From Sphingobacterium yanglingense (lineage in GTDB: Bacteria; Bacteroidota; Bacteroidia; Sphingobacteriales; Sphingobacteriaceae): a stretch of DNA of 64,000 nucleotides. Location of the stretch: contig NZ_SNYV01000013.1 in assembly GCF_004363245.1 (NCBI RefSeq), positions 582,939-646,938 on the forward strand, written 5' to 3'. Positions 36,767-44,896 of the stretch are shown piece after piece (within the stretch, counting starts at the first letter, position 1; every line of letters starts with the position of its first letter). The translations under genes were made by a program, and so were the position numbers. A model generated the notes under the pieces. It was not told the DNA's origin. It saw only the letters and a program-made list of their open reading frames with translations, and did no database searches.

Positions 36767-38608
36767 ATGATTGACTTAAACGGAATAAATGCACTGACAT
36801 TAATATTTTCTGCGCTCCTGATTTTTGCCATTGCTTATCGGTTTTACGGCGTTTTTATTGCCAATAAGATACTAAGGCTAAATGCAAAGAATGTGACACC
36901 GGCTGTCGAATTTGCCGATGGCCAGGATTACATAAAGACAGATAGAAGAGTGCTATTTGGTCATCACTTTGCAGCTATTGCTGCCGCAGGTCCACTAGTT
37001 GGACCTGTTTTAGCAGCTCAATTTGGATATCTGCCAGGTACTTTATGGATACTGATCGGTTGTGTTTTAGGAGGAGGCGTACACGATATGGTTGTACTTT
37101 TTGCTTCGGTAAGGCATAAAGGTGAAAGCTTAGCAACTATTGCCTCTAAAGAGGTCTCAAACCCTATTGGAGCCATTGCAGGGATAGCAGTGCTTTTTAT
37201 TTTGGTTTTAACCTTAGCAGGATTATCATTAGCCTGTATCTCGGCAATGCATGAGGCTCCCTGGTCTTTGTTTACTATAATTTTAACGATGCCAATAGCC
37301 ATTATTATGGGATTGATAATGCGTTATAAACAAGGGTCCGTAACTTTTGCGAGTTTTCTAGGAGGAGCATTACTTATAATTGGTATTATTTCTGGACAGC
37401 ACCTTATGTCCATACCTGTAATTGCAAATCTTTTTAATTGGAGTAGTAGTACGATCTCCATTGCAATAGCATTTTATGGATTTTTGGCATCCGTTCTCCC
37501 AGTCTGGTTATTACTGGTCCCGAGAGACTATCTTTCAACATATCTTAAGATTGGGACTATCCTTATGCTGGCCATTGGGATAATTTTTGTAGCCCCTACT
37601 ATTCAAATGCCAGCTTTAACCGATTTTATAAATGGAGGCGGCCCAGTTATAGGCGGACCTGTATTACCATTTATCTTTATCGTTATTGCTTGCGGCGCCA
37701 TTTCTGGTTTTCATGCTATCATTGCCACAGGTACAACACCTAAAATGATTGGCAACGAGCGAGAGATTCTATTTGTTGGTTATGGCGCCATGCTTGTAGA
37801 GGGGTTTGTAGCACTTATGGCTTTGATTGCAGCTTGTACCTTGATGCCAGGAGATTATTTTGCTATCAATACCCCCGTAGCTTACTATCAAGATTTCCTG
37901 ACAGAATACCCAGAACTTCATACAGTAGACTTACCATATTTTATAGATAAAATAGGCTTGGATCTATATGGGCGCACAGGTGGAGCCGTTTCACTTGCTG
38001 TTGGGATGGCACATATATTTGATAAAGTACCATTCATGAATGATGTATTGGCCTACTGGTATAATTTTGCTATTATGTTTGAAGCCGTATTTATATTGAC
38101 TGCCATAGATGCCGGTACACGGGTAGGACGTTTCTTTTTGCAGGAGATGTTAGGGACATTATTACCTCAATTTAAGAATAAAAATTGGTGGCCCGGTGTT
38201 ATTATATGCAGTGCTGCGTTTACTTTCTCTTGGGGATATCTAGTTTATACAGGTAATGTAAGCAGTATTTGGCCTTTATTTGGAATTTCTAATCAACTTT
38301 TAGCCGCATGCGGATTGATCGTATGCACGACCATGCTTATCCGCATGAATAGGAAATTCTATGCTCTCTGTGCGGCGATTCCAGGCATATTCATGGTAAT
38401 TGTCACATTTTGGGCTGGTTATATCCAAGTGATTCACATGTATCTTCCCAAAGAACAGTATCTTTTGGGTGGTTTGGCTGCCATTGCTATGTTATTAATG
38501 GCTATTGTATTTACAGGTGCATTCGTAAAATGGTTTTATTTGTTAAGATCACCTGGAACAATATTAGATGCATACGGCGATGAGGTTAAGTGTTTAGTGG
38601 ATAGATAA
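36767..38608 (+). CDS. cstA: CstA/BtsT-family carbon starvation transporter
   Basis: A 613-residue inner membrane protein with about 16 hydrophobic helices. Family blocks visible: FADGQDYIKTDRRVLFGHHFAAIAAAGPLVGPVLAAQFGYLPGTLWI (about residues 48-95), GGGVHDMVVLFASVRHKGESLA, and the central ACGAISGFHAIIATGTTPKM. CstA and BtsT of E. coli import peptides and pyruvate; this shorter version is common in Bacteroidota. It starts 32 bases after the FAD oxidoreductase and is the last gene of the operon, so it probably brings the enzyme product, perhaps pyruvate or a small acid, into the cytoplasm. Confidence 0.9.
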   Translation: MIDLNGINALTLIFSALLIFAIAYRFYGVFIANKILRLNAKNVTPAVEFADGQDYIKTDRRVLFGHHFAAIAAAGPLVGPVLAAQFGYLPGTLWILIGCVLGGGVHDMVVLFASVRHKGESLATIASKEVSNPIGAIAGIAVLFILVLTLAGLSLACISAMHEAPWSLFTIILTMPIAIIMGLIMRYKQGSVTFASFLGGALLIIGIISGQHLMSIPVIANLFNWSSSTISIAIAFYGFLASVLPVWLLLVPRDYLSTYLKIGTILMLAIGIIFVAPTIQMPALTDFINGGGPVIGGPVLPFIFIVIACGAISGFHAIIATGTTPKMIGNEREILFVGYGAMLVEGFVALMALIAACTLMPGDYFAINTPVAYYQDFLTEYPELHTVDLPYFIDKIGLDLYGRTGGAVSLAVGMAHIFDKVPFMNDVLAYWYNFAIMFEAVFILTAIDAGTRVGRFFLQEMLGTLLPQFKNKNWWPGVIICSAAFTFSWGYLVYTGNVSSIWPLFGISNQLLAACGLIVCTTMLIRMNRKFYALCAAIPGIFMVIVTFWAGYIQVIHMYLPKEQYLLGGLAAIAMLLMAIVFTGAFVKWFYLLRSPGTILDAYGDEVKCLVDR

Positions 38609-38707
38609 TCGTTCACTCTTAATAATTTGAAGCGAGAGATAAGGCTATGCCTAGAGTAAGGAATTCAAAGGACTTAATCATCAGCTTGATCAATCGACCT
38701 CTTTCTG

Positions 38708-38738
38708 AACTGTCAAGGATTCCTTGACAGTTGAGTTT
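38708..38738 (+). terminator. Terminator hairpin derived from a rhuM-like gene fragment
   Basis: AACTGTCAAGGA (38708-38719) and TCCTTGACAGTT (38721-38732) form a perfect 12-bp stem, followed by GAGTTTTCTT. It lies behind the CstA gene and works as a terminator candidate. Read on the minus strand, 28 consecutive bases are identical to the RhuM-like gene at 53126-53153, and the same frame continues. It therefore looks like a fossil piece of such a gene. Confidence 0.65.
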
Positions 38739-38768
38739 TCTTCCGATTCTCCTTAATTTCTTTCAGGA

Positions 38769-39548
38769 TCATTTTTTTTTTATTTCTAAAATACGAGACA
38801 AATTCGGCTTCCTTTGTTTTAGCAGCCACTGATAGATATCGGGATTAGTTTCGTATAGATATTGGATACCGTGACCTTCACCTTCGAGTCGATGAAAGAT
38901 AATATTCCCCTCACATTTTTTTAGACCATTGACTATCCTTTCGGTTTCCTGTATGGATATATCTTTATCTGCAGTTCCGTGATATGTCAGGATCGGAATA
39001 TCTTTGAGTACGCAGATTCGAGAAGTATCGCTATCATTCACCCCACCACATAGTGGCACGATAGCAGCAATCTTGTCAGAGTGATCCAATGCGGCAATAT
39101 ATGTCCCGTAGCCTCCCATACTTATCCCTGTCACATACACACGGCTTTTATCCACGCGGTAGTTTGAAATTACTTCATTGTAGAGCGGATCAAACCAATT
39201 TTCTGTAGACCAGTATTTGCCATCTGGGCATTGAGGAGCGATAATAATGAAGTCGAATTCCTTACCCTGATCTGCTAGATAGGGAAGACCATAGATCTTT
39301 AGTTTTTCTAGATCATTTCCCTTCTGTGAGCCACCATGTAGATAGATTACCAGAGGATAACTGGACGTGTCCGTATTATACTTTTCAGGTAGGTAGGTGA
39401 GGTGTTTATAATTGACTTTTGCTTTTTCTTGGGCAATTGATAGCGCCGAGTAAAAGCAAAATGCAATAATCGAAAGAACACGAATTGATGAACAACTCTT
39501 TGAACTGAAAATTCTGAAGAAAGATTTGATTTCCATTTTAACCAACAT
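38769..39548 (-). CDS. Secreted alpha/beta-hydrolase esterase
   Basis: A 259-residue exported hydrolase of the prolyl-oligopeptidase/PHB-depolymerase-like esterase group. After an N-terminal signal (about 15-40) come the oxyanion region YPLVIYLHGGSQKG and the nucleophile elbow VTGISMGGYGTY (Ser in GISMGG). The acid follows ILTYHGTADKDI, and the catalytic His is in EGEGHGIQYLYE. Substrate unknown. It stands alone between the CstA operon and a lipoprotein gene. A broken duplicate lies at 15842-16094. The gene ends in a run of ten A/T bases, a possible slippage site but only at the last codons. Confidence 0.85.
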   Translation of the reverse strand: MLVKMEIKSFFRIFSSKSCSSIRVLSIIAFCFYSALSIAQEKAKVNYKHLTYLPEKYNTDTSSYPLVIYLHGGSQKGNDLEKLKIYGLPYLADQGKEFDFIIIAPQCPDGKYWSTENWFDPLYNEVISNYRVDKSRVYVTGISMGGYGTYIAALDHSDKIAAIVPLCGGVNDSDTSRICVLKDIPILTYHGTADKDISIQETERIVNGLKKCEGNIIFHRLEGEGHGIQYLYETNPDIYQWLLKQRKPNLSRILEIKKK

Positions 39549-39764
39549 GTTTTATTTTGCAAAATAGCTTATTTAAATTAAAGCTCCGCGAATTTGAGGG
39601 GGTAAAAGACGAGATGGAATTGTACCTCCGCTGTCTTCAAAAATAGCCAAAAACAGGGATTCAAAAGACGGATATAAGTTGCGAATTTTGCATTTAAGAT
39701 AGTTTTGGTTCAAGATTAAAAGCAAGTAAAACTATAAGCAGATACAACTAAAATTTATACGTAA

Positions 39765-40379
39765 ATGAATTTATCTTATTTTAAAATGGCAACCCTATGT
39801 GCCACGTTAACCTTTTCGCTAGGCATGACAACTCTTGTTTCCTGCAATCCACCCAAAACATCGACCAGCGATGAAAAAACAAACACCAATACACCAAATG
39901 TAGAAAACCTGGTTTCCGATTCGTTGAAAGTAGAGAATCTCGCAATAGAACTCAAGAAATTAAAACCTCTAAGCGAAGCTGAATTTAAAGACAAGTTCAC
40001 TAAAATATTCGATGGTTTTCAACTTACCGATGTACAAGCTTATGAGGATAACGAAAAAGGCTCATCGGCTTATGCAATGTATGAAAACGGTGAAAATCAC
40101 ATTTATCTTTCGATAGCTGATGGAGCAGGTGTAGGCGCAGAAAAGGTGAGAGAAAATATGATAAGCTATCTGGAAATAAAGAAAGATGTACAGCCAGGCG
40201 ATAAAACTACCATTATAGAATACAAAGGCTGGCAGTCATTTTTTGATGAGAGTATGTTTGAAAGTGATAAGATGACGGCAATTCATTACCTGGAAGGGAA
40301 TAGGTATAATGTTGTAGCTCAGGGAACAGGCGTCACACTAGCTGAGATAAAGAGCTTTTTGGATAAATTAAGCTTATAA
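39765..40379 (+). CDS. Hypothetical lipoprotein, 204 aa
   Basis: An N-terminal signal with lipobox LVSC (Cys27) is followed by a Thr/Ser/Asn-rich linker (about 30-47) and a compact alpha/beta domain of about 150 residues (for example YAMYENGENHIYLSIADGAG). I do not recognise the family. It probably sits on the periplasmic side of a membrane. Its stop touches the end of the convergent hydrolase gene: no base lies between the two, so antisense overlap of transcripts is likely. Confidence 0.7.
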   Translation: MNLSYFKMATLCATLTFSLGMTTLVSCNPPKTSTSDEKTNTNTPNVENLVSDSLKVENLAIELKKLKPLSEAEFKDKFTKIFDGFQLTDVQAYEDNEKGSSAYAMYENGENHIYLSIADGAGVGAEKVRENMISYLEIKKDVQPGDKTTIIEYKGWQSFFDESMFESDKMTAIHYLEGNRYNVVAQGTGVTLAEIKSFLDKLSL

Positions 40380-41321
40380 TCACAGAAAGGCGTCCAACTC
40401 TGCTACAATTCGTTTAGATTGCGTATGATGCAGATAATGAGAACCGGGCAATAAGACTAGTTTTCCCTTATCCACGCTGTTGGCTTGCTCTTGGTGCAGT
40501 GCTGTCCAGCCTTTGACAGCCGAGTTTTCATCAGCAAATAATAAAACCGGCAAATGCTTCGGGAAAGCTAGTTCTTGAGCGTCTTTAAAACTATTAGTCA
40601 ATGATGCGGCTTCCCGGTGCAAAGTATTGTTTCCCGTTACTTTCATCGTAATCATGTGCTGTTGTTCAAAACGCTGTACTTCTGATTCGTCCTTAGGTTT
40701 TTCATTTCCAAAAAACGTTAGTACTGCACGTACTACACCTGCCTTGGCCAAAAAATCCAAGGGTGCCGAATTATAACCCGGCCAAGGTTGAGTTGGCACA
40801 CTCGTATCAATCCCCACAAAAGCGGTTGCTTCACCCGGATATCTGTTGATGTATGCCAAGCTGTACAGTCCAGCAATGGAATGCCCCATCAGTATAAATC
40901 GGTTTAGATTTAATTGCTTCACCACCTCGTGGATCTCTTCCGCCATATTATTCAGACTGCGTTCACGATTTGTTTCACTGCTCAATCCGTACCCATAAGG
41001 TTCGATCGTGATCACAGTATATTTTTTGTCTAATTCCCTGATCAATGGTTCAAAATCCAATCTTGGGCTTGCCGTTCCAAATCCCGTGAGCAATACAATC
41101 GTGTCTGCACCGTGTCCATCGATTGTCGTATTCATTGTACCGTCAAAAACCTTTATTTTTTGACCATAATCTTCAATTTTATCCGCTTCGCTGCTCAAAT
41201 TGATTTGATGAATCACAAATGTTGCGACGAGCACCATAGCGATTATCACTACCATTCCGATGATTGTCTTCAAGAATATTTTTGATATTCTCTTTATGAG
41301 CGAAGGACGGTTTTTATCCAT
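40380..41321 (-). CDS. Membrane-anchored alpha/beta hydrolase
   Basis: A 313-residue hydrolase with one N-terminal membrane helix (about 15-38, IIGMVVIIAMVLVATFVIH). The catalytic part follows: TIVLLTGFGTASP (oxyanion region), the nucleophile elbow LMGHSIAGLYSLAY, the acidic position near LLFADENS, and the His in LPGSHYLHH. It is typical of the general alpha/beta hydrolase_1 family; substrate not predictable. It is probably monocistronic and convergent with the lipoprotein gene. Confidence 0.85.
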   Translation of the reverse strand: MDKNRPSLIKRISKIFLKTIIGMVVIIAMVLVATFVIHQINLSSEADKIEDYGQKIKVFDGTMNTTIDGHGADTIVLLTGFGTASPRLDFEPLIRELDKKYTVITIEPYGYGLSSETNRERSLNNMAEEIHEVVKQLNLNRFILMGHSIAGLYSLAYINRYPGEATAFVGIDTSVPTQPWPGYNSAPLDFLAKAGVVRAVLTFFGNEKPKDESEVQRFEQQHMITMKVTGNNTLHREAASLTNSFKDAQELAFPKHLPVLLFADENSAVKGWTALHQEQANSVDKGKLVLLPGSHYLHHTQSKRIVAELDAFL

Positions 41322-41432
41322 TTTTTTATTTCGGTATGATTTTACAGAATTACAGCTTCAATACTTAATCGCGTGGGTATTTCGAATCACTTCAGTCCCA
41401 CTTTTGGCAACCCTTTGTTGGCGGTTCAGGTC

Positions 41433-41873
41433 TTATTTAAAATAGGTTAAACTATCTTTTGCATTTTCGATGATGTTTTTCGGATATTCATCGCTCAATG
41501 ATATTTTCTTCATTAGGTCAAGATATGTTTGAAAATTCGGGTTATTTCTGTCATTAATCAACCTATGCAATAAATGAAGCGTAAACTCGGTAGGCTTTCT
41601 TTCAATTGATATTAATAGCAATTCCTCATATCCTTTTTTGTAATGATTTTCCAAGAAACTTCCTAGCGGTCCAGGTCCCCCAAAGTCAATGTCTGGACTA
41701 CGTTCGATAAGCAAAAGAATAGGCTCAATTGCGTCGAAACTATTTTCCAGTTCATCTAACTCCTCAGTGACCTCATAAGCTGGGTCAATAAAATTGTATT
41801 TATTTCCTGTTTCTTCAGCCTTTTTTATATAAGTTGCAAGTCGGTCGACAATGTTGCTGATTTGTTCTGTCAT
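41433..41873 (-). CDS. Small orphan protein, immunity-like, 147 aa
   Basis: A helical, acidic protein (pI low by composition) with no signal peptide. The start is set at MTEQISNIVDRLATYIKKAEE; an in-frame ATG at 41924 adds 17 residues lying in a short repeat-like sequence. The protein has two or three helical-repeat-like units and a central GGPGPLGSFLENHYK segment. It resembles the many small Bacteroidota proteins found near toxin-immunity loci, but there is no family I can name. Its upstream region (41933-41989) is duplicated in front of another small gene at 55041-55457. Confidence 0.65.
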   Translation of the reverse strand: MTEQISNIVDRLATYIKKAEETGNKYNFIDPAYEVTEELDELENSFDAIEPILLLIERSPDIDFGGPGPLGSFLENHYKKGYEELLLISIERKPTEFTLHLLHRLINDRNNPNFQTYLDLMKKISLSDEYPKNIIENAKDSLTYFK

Positions 41874-41911
41874 ATTTTCTATTTTAAGTGTCTGTTTGCG
41901 CTCTGCTAAGC

Positions 41912-41989
41912 TGACCGCTAACATCTGTATTTGCGAAACTAATATACAAAAACCTTCGCCAATCCAGACCTGTAGGTGAAATGTGTATT
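41912..41989 (-). repeat. Upstream segment shared with the gene at 55041-55457 (copy 1)
   Basis: Bases 41933-41989 match 55512-55568 at about 80 percent, including the exact blocks AAACTAATATACA and GCCAATCCAG. Both copies lie about 55-60 bases before minus-strand small genes. The inner part also holds the 12-mer TGTTAGCGGTCA (minus, 41912-41923), which recurs at 50987-50998. On the minus strand the block TATATTAGTTT could hold a promoter, but it does not match TAnnTTTG fully. Confidence 0.65.
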
Positions 41990-42079
41990 ATTTCTATTTA
42001 TCTTCGGTCAGTGCTTTTTCATCCAATGCCGTTCATCAAGACCTGCGAGACATCGATTACGACTCCGTTTCGGTTAGAA

Positions 42080-43180
42080 TTATCGATATTTTGTACTGTA
42101 TCGGCTAGCGTATGAATCGTATGCTTTTGCAATATTGGGCATATAAGCCTCTAGAGAAGGATATCTGTGGCGGTTGTTCGCATAGTTATGTAGCTCTTGC
42201 ACAAGATCTTCAATCCATAGAAATCCCTTATCGATCTGGGTGTTCATCTCCGCCTGTATCTCTCCTTTAGCAAAGTGATGGTCCTGCATATATTTTATCA
42301 CCGCGGCTCGTACCATCGCTTCGTTCAGCATTGCTTCCCAACTCGTATAGGCTTGCTTTTTCATCTTATCTCCGACAATACTATAGAGTGCTTCACCACT
42401 TTTTCGAAAAGGTTCAGGATTATTTTCGAGTAGGTAATTGACGAACGGATGGTTTAGCTCATGTACCAGTATTGGAAAGTAATCATTCATTTTGAAGCAT
42501 ACCATCCCTACATCATCCGTTTCCCAGGCTCCCATAATAGCATAAGTAGTTTTTCCTTCTGCCGTCTGGGCTGTCGCAGCGTAGTTAGCACCACCATTTC
42601 CTAGTGCGTTTACTACGACAAATTTCTCTTCTACAACTTTACCATAAAATGAATTGAACCAGTCAAAATCAAGCTTTTTAAAGATAGGAGAGAACCTGTC
42701 CCGGGCTGATGCGTAGAGCTGCTGTTGCTTGTCAAAGAGGCTTTCAAAATCAGTATCTACATAGAATGACTTTAAGAGGCGAACAAACTCATTCGCATCT
42801 TTTTGCCCCCATCTATAACTTGGGATACTGTCCGAAAAATCTGTGATAGGATTCAGTGAACTGTCCAGGTGTATTGCCATAGCCATTGTCGCATCATAAC
42901 CAATCCCTTTTGTTTTTCTAATATCTTTCACAAAGTTGATGAGTTCATGATTTTTATAAGGTCCGAAGTGATTCTGAATTTCGTCGGTATATTTTTTAAA
43001 CCGTTCTAGGCTATATTCTCTGCATTCTGCCAATCGGAATACAATACTTACCAATTCTATCCGTCGGTCTACAAGAGGCCCCTGAATTCCGGCATTATGT
43101 TGTGCCTGAGTTGACAGACTGAATATGGAAAGGATCAGAATACCGGTTACTTTTAATTTATTGTTTGTTCTAAATAGCAT
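42080..43180 (-). CDS. DUF4932-like secreted protein with HELNH motif
   Basis: The start at MLFRTNNKLKVTGILILSIFSLSTQAQ gives a signal peptide and a protein of 366 residues; a longer frame begins at 43225. A metallopeptidase-like motif VHELNHPF (about residues 239-246) and a later acidic position (EAMLNEAMVRAAVIKY) fit a gluzincin-type zinc site. It agrees with what I remember of DUF4932 proteins. Likely role: periplasmic peptidase or a relative of one. No operon partner; the next gene upstream is a flavodoxin-fold oxidoreductase with a 100-base gap. Confidence 0.75.
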   Translation of the reverse strand: MLFRTNNKLKVTGILILSIFSLSTQAQHNAGIQGPLVDRRIELVSIVFRLAECREYSLERFKKYTDEIQNHFGPYKNHELINFVKDIRKTKGIGYDATMAMAIHLDSSLNPITDFSDSIPSYRWGQKDANEFVRLLKSFYVDTDFESLFDKQQQLYASARDRFSPIFKKLDFDWFNSFYGKVVEEKFVVVNALGNGGANYAATAQTAEGKTTYAIMGAWETDDVGMVCFKMNDYFPILVHELNHPFVNYLLENNPEPFRKSGEALYSIVGDKMKKQAYTSWEAMLNEAMVRAAVIKYMQDHHFAKGEIQAEMNTQIDKGFLWIEDLVQELHNYANNRHRYPSLEAYMPNIAKAYDSYASRYSTKYR

Positions 43181-43286
43181 ACATGTTGTTTTGGAGCAAT
43201 ATCGCCGAAGTATTGAATACATCAAATAGATTATCGGTGAGGAGCCACCTTTTGTCGGTAAAGCAGGTTCAGTTGCCCCATCTGTT

Positions 43287-43922
43287 CTATAAACTCAGTT
43301 TATTCTCACTTGGATCAAATCTGTTATCTGAAATCGACATTTGATTGATGTCTGTTCTTGCAATTGCTTTTATATGCTCCAATTCCTCTATACAATCCGC
43401 CTCACTGAAATCGTGCAAAGGCCCGATGAAATTATTCTGCACGACGGTTATTCCGCAATATTCCAAAATCCCCTTTTGCAATTGAATCAGTCCGCTCGAT
43501 TTATAGACATCTTGGTACACTTGCCACGACATATCACCAGCCGTAGTGATGATACGCCCTGTTTTTCCTGTTAGCAAACCTTCGCTTGGTTTATCCTTAT
43601 GACTTCTAAAAGTAATTCCGGGCAGAAAAGCCCTATCAAAAAATCCCTTCATAATCGAAGGCATACCTAGCCACCAAATCGGATGAATCCAGACCTGATG
43701 TTCGCTCCAACGAATATCTTCTAATGCTTTCAGCAGATCGGGTTCAAGTTCCATTCTCTGCCGATAACCAAATTGTAAATTGGGATTAAAATCCAATGCC
43801 CCAATAGGGATATATCGCACTTCGGCGCCTAAATCCAGCACTGTTTTTATATACGTATCTGCAATAACCGTATTTAAGCTTGCTTGATCAGGATGCCCGT
43901 TGATAACCAATATTTTCTTCAT
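43287..43922 (-). CDS. NAD(P)H-dependent quinone reductase, flavodoxin fold
   Basis: A 211-residue cytoplasmic FMN/FAD enzyme of the NQO1/KefF/MdaB group. The start is MKKILVINGHPDQASLN, where the flavin phosphate loop (NGHPDQASLN) begins. The next conserved block is WIHPIWWLGMPSIMKGFFDRAF (about 76-97), where family members have P-L-W-W. It overlaps the upstream hydrolase gene by four bases (ATGA type), so the two are translationally coupled. With the hydrolase and quinone-reductase-like gene it forms a three-gene operon divergent from an AraC regulator. Confidence 0.9.
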   Translation of the reverse strand: MKKILVINGHPDQASLNTVIADTYIKTVLDLGAEVRYIPIGALDFNPNLQFGYRQRMELEPDLLKALEDIRWSEHQVWIHPIWWLGMPSIMKGFFDRAFLPGITFRSHKDKPSEGLLTGKTGRIITTAGDMSWQVYQDVYKSSGLIQLQKGILEYCGITVVQNNFIGPLHDFSEADCIEELEHIKAIARTDINQMSISDNRFDPSENKLSL

Positions 43923-44884
43923 TTTAATGTATTTATAATATCCTGAAACAATGCTATCTGTCGTTGGTAAAAGTGTTCCGACAAAGAGCAATCGAAGAAA
44001 TCAAAAGCATGTACAGCAGCCTTAATTTCCAATAAATGAACCGGTACACCCAAGTCACCTAGTTTTTCAGCATACAATTTTCCTTCATCTTTTAGTGGAT
44101 CAAATTCGCAGACAATGATCGTTGCCGCTGGTAATCTTTCGAAGTCCTCCTCCGAAAGTGGTACAGCATATTTTGGCGTAAATTCTATCTTATCTTGTAG
44201 ATAATGCTTCCACATCCACCTTGCTGCGGTTCGTGTCTGCATAGGAGCATCCGCCAACTCACGCATAGAATCTGTCTGTAGTTGATTACTCATCGCTGGA
44301 TAAAGCAGATATTGATGTTGGATATCGACCTGATTTTTATCTCTTGCCCAATGGGTTACGGAGGCGGCAATTGTCGCTCCCGCACTGCTTCCTCCTATGA
44401 TTAGCTTATTCACATCTCCGCCTATCTCTTTTGCATGTCGAGATAACCACAACAGCACCTCACAACCATCTTCCATTGCGGCAGGAAAAGGATTTTCCGG
44501 AGCCAATCTGTAATCTACCGAAACAATCAGCATATTGCTCGCCAAAGCCAACCGACAAAGTATAAAATCATACTGCTCTGGCGTGCCGTATATAAATGCT
44601 CCACCATGAAAAAACAGGTATACAGGCAGATCTTCCTTTCCTTTTGGACGATACAATCTACACCTGATTGTCCTTGATGTATCACTTGATTGGACGGCTA
44701 TATTCTCGACTTCTAACTGTTGCGGAATCTCCAGAGGAATCTCACTTAAGGACAGATCCTTTTCTTCTTTTCTGATACGAATCGGGTTATTGATCAATAG
44801 ATTTTCATAATCTATGGCACTATACGGACTATTCAAGATAGCTTGTGCTAGTTCTTCATCTATATTTTTTATCATTTGTGACAT
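43919..44884 (-). CDS. Alpha/beta hydrolase of the hormone-sensitive-lipase type
   Basis: A 321-residue cytoplasmic esterase. The HSL oxyanion motif is HGGAFIYG (about 91-98). The nucleophile elbow is GGSSAGATIA (about 160-169). The acid is in CEFDPLKDEG and the His in AAVHAFDFF. Length matches family IV lipolytic enzymes. It is the second gene of an operon, 12 bases after the preceding oxidoreductase and overlapping the next gene by four bases. The set suggests detoxification or use of an ester or quinone-like compound sensed by the AraC regulator. Confidence 0.9.
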   Translation of the reverse strand: MSQMIKNIDEELAQAILNSPYSAIDYENLLINNPIRIRKEEKDLSLSEIPLEIPQQLEVENIAVQSSDTSRTIRCRLYRPKGKEDLPVYLFFHGGAFIYGTPEQYDFILCRLALASNMLIVSVDYRLAPENPFPAAMEDGCEVLLWLSRHAKEIGGDVNKLIIGGSSAGATIAASVTHWARDKNQVDIQHQYLLYPAMSNQLQTDSMRELADAPMQTRTAARWMWKHYLQDKIEFTPKYAVPLSEEDFERLPAATIIVCEFDPLKDEGKLYAEKLGDLGVPVHLLEIKAAVHAFDFFDCSLSEHFYQRQIALFQDIINTLK

Positions 44885-44896
44885 ACAGTTGCATTA

